Positions 8,204 to 16,462 of a DNA stretch of 48,676 nt are shown here, piece after piece. Source of the DNA: Geobacteraceae bacterium (GTDB taxonomy: Bacteria; Desulfobacterota; Desulfuromonadia; Geobacterales; Geobacteraceae). Within the stretch, counting starts at the first letter, position 1. The number at the start of each line of letters is the position of its first letter. Made by a program: the position numbers and the translations under genes. The notes under the pieces are model-generated. The model had not been told where the DNA came from and did no database searches. It saw nothing but the letters and a program-made list of their open reading frames with translations. Location: contig JANXYN010000073.1 of the NCBI GenBank assembly GCA_025356035.1, positions 1-48,676 on the forward strand, written 5' to 3'.

Positions 8204-9729
8204 TTTGTGCTTACCTTCTCAAATAATGTCTTAGCTCTTTCTGTTATCTCCATCTCCATACGAATCACCTCCGCCAGGATGTCCTCTGGGGTGTCGTGCT
8301 CCACCTTATCAAGTCTCACTGGCTTATAGCGGCCCGGCATGAGCTGCCAGCCGTTTTCGCGGATTTTCTCAACAGGCACGCGGAAGCTGTTGGGACCTTC
8401 CTCACGTGTGGGCCACTTGGCAAGTATGTCGGGAATGTCATTGGCCTCGATGGGCGCACGCTTGTCGTCAAGTGAAAGGCCATCAGCGGTGATTTCGTAG
8501 AACCAGACCGATTCGGTGGGGCGGCCCTTCTGGAAGATGAAGATGGCAGTGCCAACGCCGGAGTAGGGCTTGAAGACACCTGACGGTAAGGCAATGACGG
8601 CCTGGAGTTCGCAGGTGGTGAGGAGCAGCTCGCGCACTTTCCGGTCAGCCTTTCCGGAACCGAAGAGGACACCGTTGGGGACAATGACGCCGGCACGGCC
8701 GGTGTCGGTCAGGTGATCAAGAAACCACTTAAGAAAAAGCAGTTCAGTGTCGCGGGTGTCGAGGCCGATGTCGGCGAGGATGCTCTCCTTCTGCACCCGG
8801 CCAGCAAACGGGGGATTGGCGAGGATGATGTCGTAACGCGGACCGGGGTACTGCCCACCCTGGGTGGTAGTAAGCGGGTTGTGGTGTTCGATGCGGACTT
8901 TTTCCAGCTGATGCAGATAGAGGTTGAGAATGGCGATCTTTACCATGTTGGCGTTGTTATCGAAGCCGGTGAAGGCGTGGCTCTCAAGGAAGTCCCATTG
9001 CTTAGGCTTGAGCTTACTTCCGTCCACAATACCACGGGCAAGGTCGGCGGACTTTGTGTGGTTCCGCAAAATATAGGAGTAGGCAGAAATCAAGAAGCCT
9101 GCCGTTCCGCAAGCGGGATCACAGATGCGCAGGCCCGGCTGCGGGTCCACCAGCGCGACTATAAGGTCGATGATGTGGCGAGGGGTGCGGAACTGGCCGT
9201 TGGTGCCAGACTGGGAAAGCTTGTTGAGCAGGTACTCGTACATGTCCCCCTTGAGGTCGTGGCCCTCATGGGGCGCAAGGTCCATTTTGTGGATCGCCTC
9301 GATTACCGCCTTGAGGGTGGGAGGATCATAAATCTTCAGGTAAGCGCCCTTGAAGAGCATCTTGCCGGTTGCGGAGAGACCCGGCAATTCATGAAACTTT
9401 TCGATGGCGCCGCGAACGGCATCAAAAAGTTGTTGGCCGGTCAGAGTTACAAAATTCCCCCAGGCAAATTTAGCCCATTTATCGGAAAATATACGTTGGT
9501 AGCCCTTTTCGATGAGCGCCGCCTGTTCGTCCCGATCAGAGAGCATTCGCAGAAACAAAAGATAAGAGAGCTGTTCGATGGAATCCATCGGATTGTTCAC
9601 GCCACCCGCATACAGGACGTTCATGAGCTGGTCCACCTTTTGGCGGAGCCCGGAAGAGTAAAAATTTGCGCCATTGCTCTGATTCGTTTTGGCAACGGCT
9701 TTATTATTTTGTGTCTCGAGGTTAGACAT
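8200..9729 (-). CDS. hsdM: Type I restriction-modification methyltransferase subunit HsdM
   Basis: N6-adenine DNA methyltransferase of the type I system. The 509 residues include the S-adenosylmethionine motif DPACGTAGF at 204-212 and the catalytic NPPF at 305-308. The N-terminal HsdM helical domain (about residues 25-150) precedes them. With HsdS it forms the protective methylase, and with HsdR the restriction complex. It overlaps hsdR by eight bases and hsdS by four, indicating tight translational coupling. The length is as expected for the family, with no damage seen. Confidence 0.96.
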   Translation of the reverse strand: MSNLETQNNKAVAKTNQSNGANFYSSGLRQKVDQLMNVLYAGGVNNPMDSIEQLSYLLFLRMLSDRDEQAALIEKGYQRIFSDKWAKFAWGNFVTLTGQQLFDAVRGAIEKFHELPGLSATGKMLFKGAYLKIYDPPTLKAVIEAIHKMDLAPHEGHDLKGDMYEYLLNKLSQSGTNGQFRTPRHIIDLIVALVDPQPGLRICDPACGTAGFLISAYSYILRNHTKSADLARGIVDGSKLKPKQWDFLESHAFTGFDNNANMVKIAILNLYLHQLEKVRIEHHNPLTTTQGGQYPGPRYDIILANPPFAGRVQKESILADIGLDTRDTELLFLKWFLDHLTDTGRAGVIVPNGVLFGSGKADRKVRELLLTTCELQAVIALPSGVFKPYSGVGTAIFIFQKGRPTESVWFYEITADGLSLDDKRAPIEANDIPDILAKWPTREEGPNSFRVPVEKIRENGWQLMPGRYKPVRLDKVEHDTPEDILAEVIRMEMEITERAKTLFEKVSTK

Positions 9730-12133
9730 GGGATGAAGCTCCTGATTTTAAAGCATGGCGGGAACACTCGACAAGGGACGACTGTCGAAGCGCCTCGAAT
9801 ACGTTATCACGTTCGTTAAAGCGGGTTAGCGCGGACAGTCCACCCAAAGTGCGGAACTGGCTCCGCTCGAATAGCCGGTTGTAGCGGCCGGAGAGAAAGT
9901 CGGCGAGGGCTTGGGAATCCTCGCTTACCAGTTCGGCGGTGGCGTTCAGCCATTTCTGGTCGCTGTAACGGAGGTTGAAGCGGGCGGCGATGGAGTCCAC
10001 GGTATCCGTGACCACCTTGTCCTTGGTTGGGAGAGGCCGCTTGCCCAAGACGTTATAAACGAAGGCCGGCGTCGGGGCCGGTACGCCGTAGGAAATCATA
10101 AGTTTGTCCGGTGCATAGAACATCTCCGGGCGGTGATAGAAACGCTCCTGGAGAATCGTCTCGATAGCATCGTCGTCCTCGGTTGCAACGGCTTCTTGCA
10201 GATCGGGATTATCCTCGGCAAATTCTTTGAGATCATGCTCAAAGGAGCCGCGGAAGGTCATCGCATCCACCTTTTCGCCGTTCGGCCCGACGATGCGGAC
10301 CTCCTGGCTGACGATGCGGTCGGTCCCATCCCAGACTGGAATCTCTCGGCGCGTCTCGCCTCCTTGCTCGCCACCATAAGTTGTTTCAGGCTCTCGTACA
10401 TCGCCCGGCTCATAACGTGCCGGAGCGCCCCGACGGCCATCCTGTGGCACTTTCAGCGGCGCGGCATAGTCGTAGGTTTCCTCGAAGTATTCGGCAACAG
10501 CGCAGAAATCGAGCAGGAAGTAATGCTTCTTCTCGTACTCGGTATTGCCGACCACGAAGGTGAAACGGCGCGTACCCCGCCCCTTGATCTGGATATATTC
10601 TGTCGGCGAAAAGATGGGGCGCATGAGGACGACGTTCAGCAGGTCGCGGCAGTTGTAGCCGGTGGAGAGCATATCGACCGAGACCGCGATACGCTCCTGG
10701 CGCTTGCCGTCGCGGAACTCCTTGGCGAGCGAGGATGCGTCCGGTATGCGCGAGGTGATGGTAAGCGCTATTCCCGGCTTGAGTTCGTTCAGGATTTTGG
10801 TGAGCGAAGTGGCGTGGGTCTGGTTGACGGCAAAGATGATGGATTTGCCGATCTCTCCCGTGGGGTCGCGCTGGGCTTCTTTCAGGAATGCCTCGCACAT
10901 GACGCGGTTACGGTGCGGTGTGAATATCTTCCGCTCCAAGTCCTGGATTTTGAAATTTTCCTCCTGCTCGTTGATGACCACGGTCCAGCCGGCTTCCTGT
11001 AGCGCCTGGGTGGTGATGTCCGAGCGGCAGTCGATGATCTTGGGGAGGCAGAGGAAGGGGCCTTCCGGGTCCTGGACGGCATCAATGATGTCATAACGGA
11101 AGGTGGGAAGACCGGGCTCACAGCCGAAGTAGTGATAAGTATCGCGGAGCTGACGCGCCTCCAGCGCCTTCGGCTCTTCCGCTGCAAGCTGCTCGATGTT
11201 GACGTTCTTGAGATAGGCTTTAGGCGTAGCGGTCAGCCCAATGCGTGTTGCCTGAAAGAACTGTACAGCCTCGCGGGCGTCACCGTAGATTGAGCGGTGC
11301 GCCTCGTCGTTGATGACGAGATCAAAGTAGAAGGGCGTGAACTCTTCGCGATAGCGGCGATCCATCATTAGGGACTGGATGGTGGCGATCACCACCGATG
11401 AGCCGAGTAGTTCGCCGGTACGACGGGCAGTCTTATAGATCACTGGCTTGAATTCACCGAGGATTACGTTGAAGTCTTCCATGGTCTGCTTCGCTAGCTC
11501 GATACGATCAACGATAAAGAGCACCCGTTCGGCATTTCGGGTGACGAGGAAGCGTCGAATCAAGGCAGCACAGAGAAGCGTCTTGCCCGTACCGGTCGCC
11601 ATTTCCAGGAGAAATTTGCGGCGCCCCGCCTCGTCGTAACCCTTGGCGATCTCGTCCAGTGCGCGGATCTGGTAACCGCGCAGGGTGAGGTCGTGGCGCA
11701 GGGGACGCAGGGATTCCGGGCGAATGACTTCGGTCTGAAGCGGACGCGGAGGCTGGAGATTCTTCAGCCGTACCCGCTCCAAGTCCTCCCGTGATGGTAA
11801 GCGTTCAATGCGATAAGCGTCGCGTTGATCGGCTCGCTCGTAGTTCCAGAACCAGTGTTCACGGCCGTTGGAAAGGATGATGAACGGTGCGTTGCGATTC
11901 TCGGCATAGCCCCGGGCTTGTTCCTTGGCGTCATAGGGATCGAGGTCTTCGCGCTTCGCCTCAAGAACGCACAGCACCCTACCAAGGCTGTCTTTAAGAA
12001 GATAGTCTGCACGACCGCTTGCCGAGTGGTGCTCGAACAATATCTGCTGAGGGTCCAGCAGGTTCCAGCCACTCGCTTCAAGCGCCTTGTCAATTAGGAT
12101 TCGGGAGAAGGCTTCGTTATGGCCGGTGGTCAT
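9722..12133 (-). CDS. hsdR: Type I restriction endonuclease subunit HsdR
   Basis: DNA-translocating nuclease of the type I complex. The order is an N-terminal PD-(D/E)xK nuclease (Asp43 and Glu58-Ala-Lys60), then a superfamily 2 motor with Walker A ATGTGKT at 179-185, DEAH at 276-279 and the GLTATP motif. The C-terminal domain resembles that of EcoEI-type HsdR. Length is 803 residues from the ATG at 12133; a GTG at 12142 would add three. AAGGG about ten bases upstream favours the ATG. The NYN gene ends about 70 bases upstream on the same strand with no terminator between, so hsdR may be read from the NYN promoter. All catalytic motifs are intact. Confidence 0.95.
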   Translation of the reverse strand: MTTGHNEAFSRILIDKALEASGWNLLDPQQILFEHHSASGRADYLLKDSLGRVLCVLEAKREDLDPYDAKEQARGYAENRNAPFIILSNGREHWFWNYERADQRDAYRIERLPSREDLERVRLKNLQPPRPLQTEVIRPESLRPLRHDLTLRGYQIRALDEIAKGYDEAGRRKFLLEMATGTGKTLLCAALIRRFLVTRNAERVLFIVDRIELAKQTMEDFNVILGEFKPVIYKTARRTGELLGSSVVIATIQSLMMDRRYREEFTPFYFDLVINDEAHRSIYGDAREAVQFFQATRIGLTATPKAYLKNVNIEQLAAEEPKALEARQLRDTYHYFGCEPGLPTFRYDIIDAVQDPEGPFLCLPKIIDCRSDITTQALQEAGWTVVINEQEENFKIQDLERKIFTPHRNRVMCEAFLKEAQRDPTGEIGKSIIFAVNQTHATSLTKILNELKPGIALTITSRIPDASSLAKEFRDGKRQERIAVSVDMLSTGYNCRDLLNVVLMRPIFSPTEYIQIKGRGTRRFTFVVGNTEYEKKHYFLLDFCAVAEYFEETYDYAAPLKVPQDGRRGAPARYEPGDVREPETTYGGEQGGETRREIPVWDGTDRIVSQEVRIVGPNGEKVDAMTFRGSFEHDLKEFAEDNPDLQEAVATEDDDAIETILQERFYHRPEMFYAPDKLMISYGVPAPTPAFVYNVLGKRPLPTKDKVVTDTVDSIAARFNLRYSDQKWLNATAELVSEDSQALADFLSGRYNRLFERSQFRTLGGLSALTRFNERDNVFEALRQSSLVECSRHALKSGASSHV

Positions 12134-12204
12134 AGCTATCACATCCCTTACAGTGATATAGCCCGGAGATCAGGCACTTTGGGTAGAAGATGATTTTTTC
12201 GATT

Positions 12205-12864
12205 TTACACTCTTCTTTGCGGGTTCTGACATTTGGATTCAAGGCCATCAATATGTTCATGTAAATCGGGGTGAATATGAGTCCACATGGGGTCGAGAAC
12301 GAAATCAATCCCTTCGCGCCGGGCCAGTTTGGCTGCAGGAACAAAGTCGGCATCCCCGGCAATCAGGATAACTTTGCCGACAAGTTGTTTAAACGCAAGC
12401 GTGGCTATGTCGATCCCGATTTTCATATCCACGCCCTTTTGCTTCATCTCGTAGGTCACATCGCCTTCCTGAAGCTTGGTCGGATCAATCTTACCGGTAA
12501 CAATATCCTTAGTCAGGTGGGGGCGAATTCGCCATTCGGCAAAATCACTCAAGTGGCCGAGCCTAAGAGCCATCTTTCTCTTGCGCTTCAGCTCTTCCAG
12601 GTAATGGTTCATGTAAATGGCTTGGGGTTCTTTTGAGAAATCAACAGCCCGACCGGTTACTGGATTATGGGCCTTTTTACTGAGAGGAGGGCAGTCATAG
12701 TAAAAAATGCGGTAGAGGTCGTCCATATTTCCGGCATGGGCCATGGCCATGCCGTACAGCTTTTTTGCCAGGTCTTTCGGGTTGGCCGGGAGCCCTTTGT
12801 AAATCTCGCGGTAGCGCTTGCGGAAAAAACCACCGTCAATAAGGACAGCAACCCTTTTGTGCAT
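12205..12864 (-). CDS. NYN (PIN-like) domain protein, LabA/DUF88 family
   Basis: A 219-residue single-domain NYN protein. This fold is related to PIN and FLAP nucleases and is thought to cut RNA with metal-bound aspartates. Candidate acidic residues are Asp10 (VLIDGGFF), Asp147 (KGVDMKIGID) and Asp171/Asp173 (AGDADFVPA), all in the places expected for the family. The middle region (about 60-140) is basic. ATG at 12864 has AGGAGGA six bases upstream. It precedes hsdR on the same strand, which suggests a function tied to the restriction system. A general RNA-processing role is the alternative. RNase activity is inferred from the fold only. Confidence 0.85.
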   Translation of the reverse strand: MHKRVAVLIDGGFFRKRYREIYKGLPANPKDLAKKLYGMAMAHAGNMDDLYRIFYYDCPPLSKKAHNPVTGRAVDFSKEPQAIYMNHYLEELKRKRKMALRLGHLSDFAEWRIRPHLTKDIVTGKIDPTKLQEGDVTYEMKQKGVDMKIGIDIATLAFKQLVGKVILIAGDADFVPAAKLARREGIDFVLDPMWTHIHPDLHEHIDGLESKCQNPQRRV

Positions 12865-12887
12865 GGATTCCTCCTGGAAAATCAAAA

Positions 12888-12942
12888 GCCCCTGGGCTCG
12901 GCATACCTACGATTAAGTTAGGGCATGCGTACTGCCAGGGGC
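12888..12942 (-). promoter_or_regulatory. Large hairpin in the NYN leader, possible attenuator
   Basis: On the minus strand, downstream of the likely promoter and before the NYN ribosome-binding site, an 8-base-pair outer stem (GCCCCTGG/CCAGGGGC) encloses a second stem. That inner stem pairs GCATGCCCTA with TAGGTATGC, with one bulged base and a 9-base loop. The outer stem is followed by TTTTGATTTT and then AGGAGG. This layout could be a transcription attenuator, a protein-binding site or a small riboswitch-like element. No known riboswitch consensus is recognised. Confidence 0.55.
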
Positions 12943-12963
12943 GGCATAACGAAAAGTGATGAA

Positions 12964-12992
12964 AATATATACTATACTATATCTCATAGCAA
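12964..12992 (-). promoter_or_regulatory. Probable sigma-70 promoter of the NYN-hsd operon
   Basis: Minus strand: -35 TTGCTA (12987-12992), 17-base spacer, -10 TATATT (12964-12969). The predicted transcript starts near 12957, about 93 bases before the NYN ATG, which places the 12888-12942 hairpin at the start of the leader. The spacer contains repeated TATAG units. Confidence 0.5.
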
Positions 12993-13058
12993 ACATTTTT
13001 TCAATTCCCGGTAAATTCGGAACATGGTTCTCCGATTTCCGGAATTTCGCATTCATAA

Positions 13059-13451
13059 CTACCCCGCCGTTACCTTTACCCCCGCCACCTGCTCGAAATG
13101 CCGATCGACGGTCAGGATGGTCAGGTCGTTCTCCAGGGCAAGCAGGGCAATGAGGATGTCGGAAAAGGGAATGGTCACCCCTTTCTTGCGCAGGGCGCCG
13201 GAGAGCCGGCCCGCTTTTATCCAGAGAAGTTCGGTCATCTCCAGGTGGGTGACGGCCTGCAGCGCATGAAGCAGGGTCTTCTCCTCAGCGCCAGTCCTTA
13301 CCCCCTGGACCAGTTCATACTTCACCGCCCCGCATGTGTAAACCTCCCCCTGTACGAGGAGCCGCTCGAGGGCGATTGCCAGTGGTGTCTGGCGGTTGTT
13401 GAAGAAATCGATCCAGACGCAGGTGTCGGGGAGGAATCGCTCAGCTTTCAC
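13059..13451 (-). CDS. vapC: PIN-domain ribonuclease toxin VapC
   Basis: Toxin of a type II toxin-antitoxin pair; family members cleave tRNA or other RNA with a Mg-dependent PIN active site. The 130 residues carry the expected acidic set: Asp9 (LPDTCVWID), Glu46 (KYELVQG), Asp98 (PFSDILIA) and Asp116 (TVDRHF). Its start overlaps the antitoxin gene by 11 bases, the normal coupled order with the antitoxin first. It lies directly beyond the NYN-hsd operon on the same strand and extends the defence block. Confidence 0.93.
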   Translation of the reverse strand: MKAERFLPDTCVWIDFFNNRQTPLAIALERLLVQGEVYTCGAVKYELVQGVRTGAEEKTLLHALQAVTHLEMTELLWIKAGRLSGALRKKGVTIPFSDILIALLALENDLTILTVDRHFEQVAGVKVTAG

Positions 13452-13674
13452 TGTAACGCTCCCGCTGTTCGGCCGCCTTCATCTCTTCGGCCTCAGCCTT
13501 TTGCCAATCGTAATCGATCCTGATTTTGCCTTTAAGCGCCAGGAGCTCTTCCATTTTTTTCTGTTTCACGTAGCTCTCCATGACCGTGATGATCGCCCTG
13601 GTCTTCGATTTCTCGCCGGAAAGCGCCTGCACCTCAAGAATCAGTTCATCAGGTATGTTCAATGTTGCACGCAT
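13441..13674 (-). CDS. vapB: VapB-type antitoxin
   Basis: Partner of VapC. The 77 residues begin MRATLNIPDELILEVQALSG, a ribbon-helix-helix-type DNA-binding segment (DUF2191-like). The basic and acidic C-terminal tail would wrap around and inhibit the toxin. The ATG at 13674 has AGGAGGTG six bases upstream; an in-frame start further upstream lacks this. The promoter and an operator-like palindrome are immediately upstream, consistent with autoregulation. Confidence 0.9.
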   Translation of the reverse strand: MRATLNIPDELILEVQALSGEKSKTRAIITVMESYVKQKKMEELLALKGKIRIDYDWQKAEAEEMKAAEQRERYSES

Positions 13675-13693
13675 TAAATACACCTCCTTGGTA

Positions 13694-13729
13694 TGCATAT
13701 ATTATGTGCAGATTTATACACCATGTCAA
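13694..13729 (-). promoter_or_regulatory. vapBC promoter with operator-like palindrome
   Basis: Minus strand: -35 TTGACA (13724-13729), 17-base spacer, -10 CATAAT (13701-13706). A near-perfect palindrome TGCACATAATATATGCA (13694-13710) covers the -10 box, the expected place for VapBC to bind and repress its own promoter. Confidence 0.7.
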
Positions 13730-13754
13730 GATGAGCATTGCGGATTCGAAGGGT

Positions 13755-13789
13755 AAAAAAACGCCGTGCCTGCAGAGAGTGGCAGAGCG
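13755..13789 (-). terminator. Terminator of the tetrapyrrole operon
   Basis: Read leftward after the cobA-hemD stop: the arms CGCTCTGCC (13781-13789) and GGCACGGCG (13762-13770) pair with one mismatch and one G-U, followed by seven Ts (13755-13761). Confidence 0.7.
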
Positions 13790-13817
13790 GTTTATTCAAT
13801 GGCTGTATATAAGGGGA

Positions 13818-15359
13818 TCAAGCCTTGTCGTGGAAATATCTCAAGAGCTCTTCAGTCAAGGCGGTAAGGGTATATTCCTTGGGCTCGATGGCTACTTCCA
13901 GCCCGAGTTCGCGGCAGGACCTAGCCGTAACCGGACCGATGGCCGCCACCGCCACCTGGTCGAGGAGTTGGAGGAAGCGGTTTTCGCCAAGCATGGCGGC
14001 GAGGTGCTCGACGGTGGAGGAAGAAGTGAAGGTGACACAGTGGATGCGCCCCTCTTCCAAGGCCTGCAGGGCTTCTTCGGGGAGACGATCGGGGCTCACA
14101 TTGCGGTAGGCGACCGGCGCCACCACCTCCGCCCCCATCTCCGCCAGCACCTTCGGGATCAAGTCACGGGCCTTGTCAGCCCGGGGGAAAAGGATACGCT
14201 TCCCCGCCACTGGGATCTTCCTGAACTCCTCCACCACCCCTTCGGCCTTGTAGTCGGCCGGCACCAGATCGGCTCTGAGACCGTGGGCTTCGAGGGCCGC
14301 GGCGGTCTTCGGGCCGACGGCGCAGACCCGGCAAGCACCGATGGCGCGGGTGTCGAGGCCTTTGGCGTGAAGCTGGGCGAAGAAGTATTTGACGGCATTG
14401 AAGGAGGTAAAGATCAGCCAGTCGTAGCGCGCCAGCCCATCGAGCGCAACGGCCAACTCTTCTGGAGACTCCGGCGGCACGATGCTGATGGTGGAGCATT
14501 CGAAGACCTGTGCCCCAAGCTCGGCAAGCATCTTGCTGAACTCCCCCACCTGATCGGCGGCGCGGGTGACCAGAATGCCCCGGCCAAACAGGGGGCGGCT
14601 GTCGAACCAGCGCAACCTCTCTCGCAGCCGGACCACCTCGCCCACGACAGTAATGGCCGGCGGCTTGAAACCAACTTTGTGCGCCGTTTCGGCTATGTCG
14701 GCCAAGGTGCCGGTTAGCACCTGCTGATCTGGCCTGGTTCCCCAGCGGATCAGTGCCACTGGCGTCTCCGGGCTGCGACCGTTGGCCATGAGATTTGCGG
14801 CGATCTGCGACAGGTTTTTCATCCCCATATAGAAGACCACGGTACCGCTCCCCAGCGACAAGCTCTGCCAGTCAATGGCCGAAGCCTCTTTGCCGGGGCT
14901 TTCATGGCCGGTGACAAAAGCGACCGAGGTGGTAAAATCACGGTGGGTAAGGGGAATTCCAGCATAGGCGGGGGCGGCGATCCCAGCCGTGATGCCGGGA
15001 ATGATCTCGAACGAAATGGCGGCCGCTACCAGCGCTTCGCACTCCTCGCCGCCGCGGCCAAAGACGAACGGGTCACCCCCCTTGAGCCGGGCCACCACGT
15101 TCCCCGCCAGGGCCTTTTCCACCAGCAATTCGGTGATCTGCCACTGCTCCCGGTTATGGCTGCCCCCCACCTTGCCGGCATAGATCAGCTCCGCACCGGG
15201 TCGCGCGTGCTGTAGGAGAGCATCATTGGCCAGATAGTCGTAGAGGATCACGTCAGCGCGGCCAATGCAGTCGCGCCCCTTGACGGTGATCAGGCCAGGG
15301 TCGCCGGGACCGGCGCCTATCAAGTAGACGTAGCCTTTGTTGTCTCTGGTAGGGTTCAT
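13818..15359 (-). CDS. cobA-hemD: Uroporphyrinogen-III C-methyltransferase / uroporphyrinogen-III synthase fusion
   Basis: Bifunctional protein of about 513 residues. The N-terminal half (about 1-245) is a CobA/SUMT methyltransferase: YLIGAGPGDPGLITVKG near the start, then LKGGDPFVFGRGGEE, VVFYMGMK and a final VVGEVV. It makes precorrin-2 for siroheme and cobalamin. The C-terminal half (about 260-513) is HemD, which closes hydroxymethylbilane to uroporphyrinogen III; GILVTRAADQ, IFTSFNAVKYF and FTSSSTVEHL are its landmarks. The fusion lets one polypeptide make uroporphyrinogen III and methylate it. ATG at 15359 is chosen because the conserved fold begins ten residues later; upstream in-frame starts exist. 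It is the last gene of the operon. Confidence 0.94.
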   Translation of the reverse strand: MNPTRDNKGYVYLIGAGPGDPGLITVKGRDCIGRADVILYDYLANDALLQHARPGAELIYAGKVGGSHNREQWQITELLVEKALAGNVVARLKGGDPFVFGRGGEECEALVAAAISFEIIPGITAGIAAPAYAGIPLTHRDFTTSVAFVTGHESPGKEASAIDWQSLSLGSGTVVFYMGMKNLSQIAANLMANGRSPETPVALIRWGTRPDQQVLTGTLADIAETAHKVGFKPPAITVVGEVVRLRERLRWFDSRPLFGRGILVTRAADQVGEFSKMLAELGAQVFECSTISIVPPESPEELAVALDGLARYDWLIFTSFNAVKYFFAQLHAKGLDTRAIGACRVCAVGPKTAAALEAHGLRADLVPADYKAEGVVEEFRKIPVAGKRILFPRADKARDLIPKVLAEMGAEVVAPVAYRNVSPDRLPEEALQALEEGRIHCVTFTSSSTVEHLAAMLGENRFLQLLDQVAVAAIGPVTARSCRELGLEVAIEPKEYTLTALTEELLRYFHDKA

Positions 15360-15393
15360 TTTGCTTCTATCCGCCGATCTATGCATTTTGGCC

Positions 15394-15456
15394 GGCAAAA
15401 GGCAAAGGGCCAAGGGCGCAAGGAAATAGAAAAACCTTTAGCCTTCAGCCCTTCGC
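15394..15456. repeat. Imperfect palindromic intergenic repeat (AAGGC/GCCTT type)
   Basis: Between hemC and cobA-hemD. A purine-rich arm with repeated AAAGGC/AAGGGC units (15394-15423) is partly complementary to a pyrimidine-rich arm with CCTTTAGCCTTCAGCCC (15435-15456). A related half-arm appears at about 43397-43435. It looks like a dispersed non-coding repeat, possibly forming a hairpin in the operon mRNA. Confidence 0.5.
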
Positions 15457-15471
15457 CATCAGCCTGATTGT

Positions 15472-16428
15472 TTAGACCGGAATCTCCTTCTCCCGTGACA
15501 CTTCCCGCTGATATACCTCACTCAGGATTTCATGGCCGCCATCCTTGAGGAGTTTCTCCGCCAGGGTGATCCCGAGCTTTTCGCAATCGGTCGCCGGGCC
15601 GCTGATGCTCCCCTTCACCGACCGTTTGCCATCCACCGAGGCGATAAACCCGGTCAGCTGCAGTTCGTTACCGGTAACGGTACCGTGGGCGGCAATGGGG
15701 ACCTGACAGCCGCCTTCGCAGCGCCAGAGGAGGGCTCGCTCAGCCCGGACCGCAAAGCTGGTGGCCGGGTGGTTGAAAAAGTCGATGGTGGCCATCACTT
15801 CCTTGTCATCGAGGCGGCACTCGATGCCGAGTGCCCCCTGGCCGATGGCTGGGATAGAGAGCGTAGTGTCGAGATATTGGGCCACCTTGGCGGTGAAACC
15901 AAGTCGCTTCAGGCCAGCTGCGGCGAGGATCACCGCATCGAGATTATCCGTCTCCAGTTTGTTGATGCGGGTCTCCACGTTGCCGCGGATGATGACCATC
16001 TGCAGGTCCGGACGAACCTTCAAAAGCTGGGCCTGGCGGCGTAGGGCGCTGGTGCCTATTTTAGCCCCCTGGGGAAGGTCGGCGAACTTGACCCCCCTGG
16101 AGATTACAGCATCGCGAGGGTCTTCCCGCTCGGTGATGCAATGCAGCCCAAGTCCATCGGGAAACTCGGTCGGCACATCCTTCATGCTGTGCACGGCGAT
16201 GTCGATCTCACCCCGCAGCATTGCCTCCTCGATCTCCTTGACGAACAGCCCTTTCCCCCCCACCTGTGCCAGCGGCACGTCGAGGATCTTGTCGCCGATG
16301 GTCTTGATCTTGGTGAGGGTCACCGTCATGCCGGGGTACCGCTTCTCCAGCTCGCTCTTCACCCAATTTGCCTGCCAGAGCGCCAGCTGGCTGGCACGGG
16401 TACCTATTCGCAGTTGTTTCAAAGCCAT
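15472..16428 (-). CDS. hemC: Hydroxymethylbilane synthase (porphobilinogen deaminase)
   Basis: Polymerises four porphobilinogen units into hydroxymethylbilane, the substrate of HemD. The 318 residues start with RIGTRASQLALWQA. Catalytic Asp84 lies in VHSMKDVPTE. The dipyrromethane cofactor cysteine is Cys241 in CEGGCQVPIAAHG. It lies 34 bases after hemA and before cobA-hemD on the same strand, so enzyme order follows pathway order. Length is normal. Confidence 0.97.
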   Translation of the reverse strand: MALKQLRIGTRASQLALWQANWVKSELEKRYPGMTVTLTKIKTIGDKILDVPLAQVGGKGLFVKEIEEAMLRGEIDIAVHSMKDVPTEFPDGLGLHCITEREDPRDAVISRGVKFADLPQGAKIGTSALRRQAQLLKVRPDLQMVIIRGNVETRINKLETDNLDAVILAAAGLKRLGFTAKVAQYLDTTLSIPAIGQGALGIECRLDDKEVMATIDFFNHPATSFAVRAERALLWRCEGGCQVPIAAHGTVTGNELQLTGFIASVDGKRSVKGSISGPATDCEKLGITLAEKLLKDGGHEILSEVYQREVSREKEIPV

Positions 16429-16462
16429 TTGATCTATGTCTCCTTCAAAATGAGATGGGCGA

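Noticed and set aside
8713-11002. Long plus-strand frames (8713-9819, 9911-11002) across hsdM and hsdR
   Set aside because: They are antisense to intact, motif-bearing hsd genes and look like low-complexity shadows with no domain of their own.
13662-14717. A 351-residue plus-strand frame over cobA-hemD
   Set aside because: Antisense shadow of the HemD half, which has conserved motifs on the other strand.
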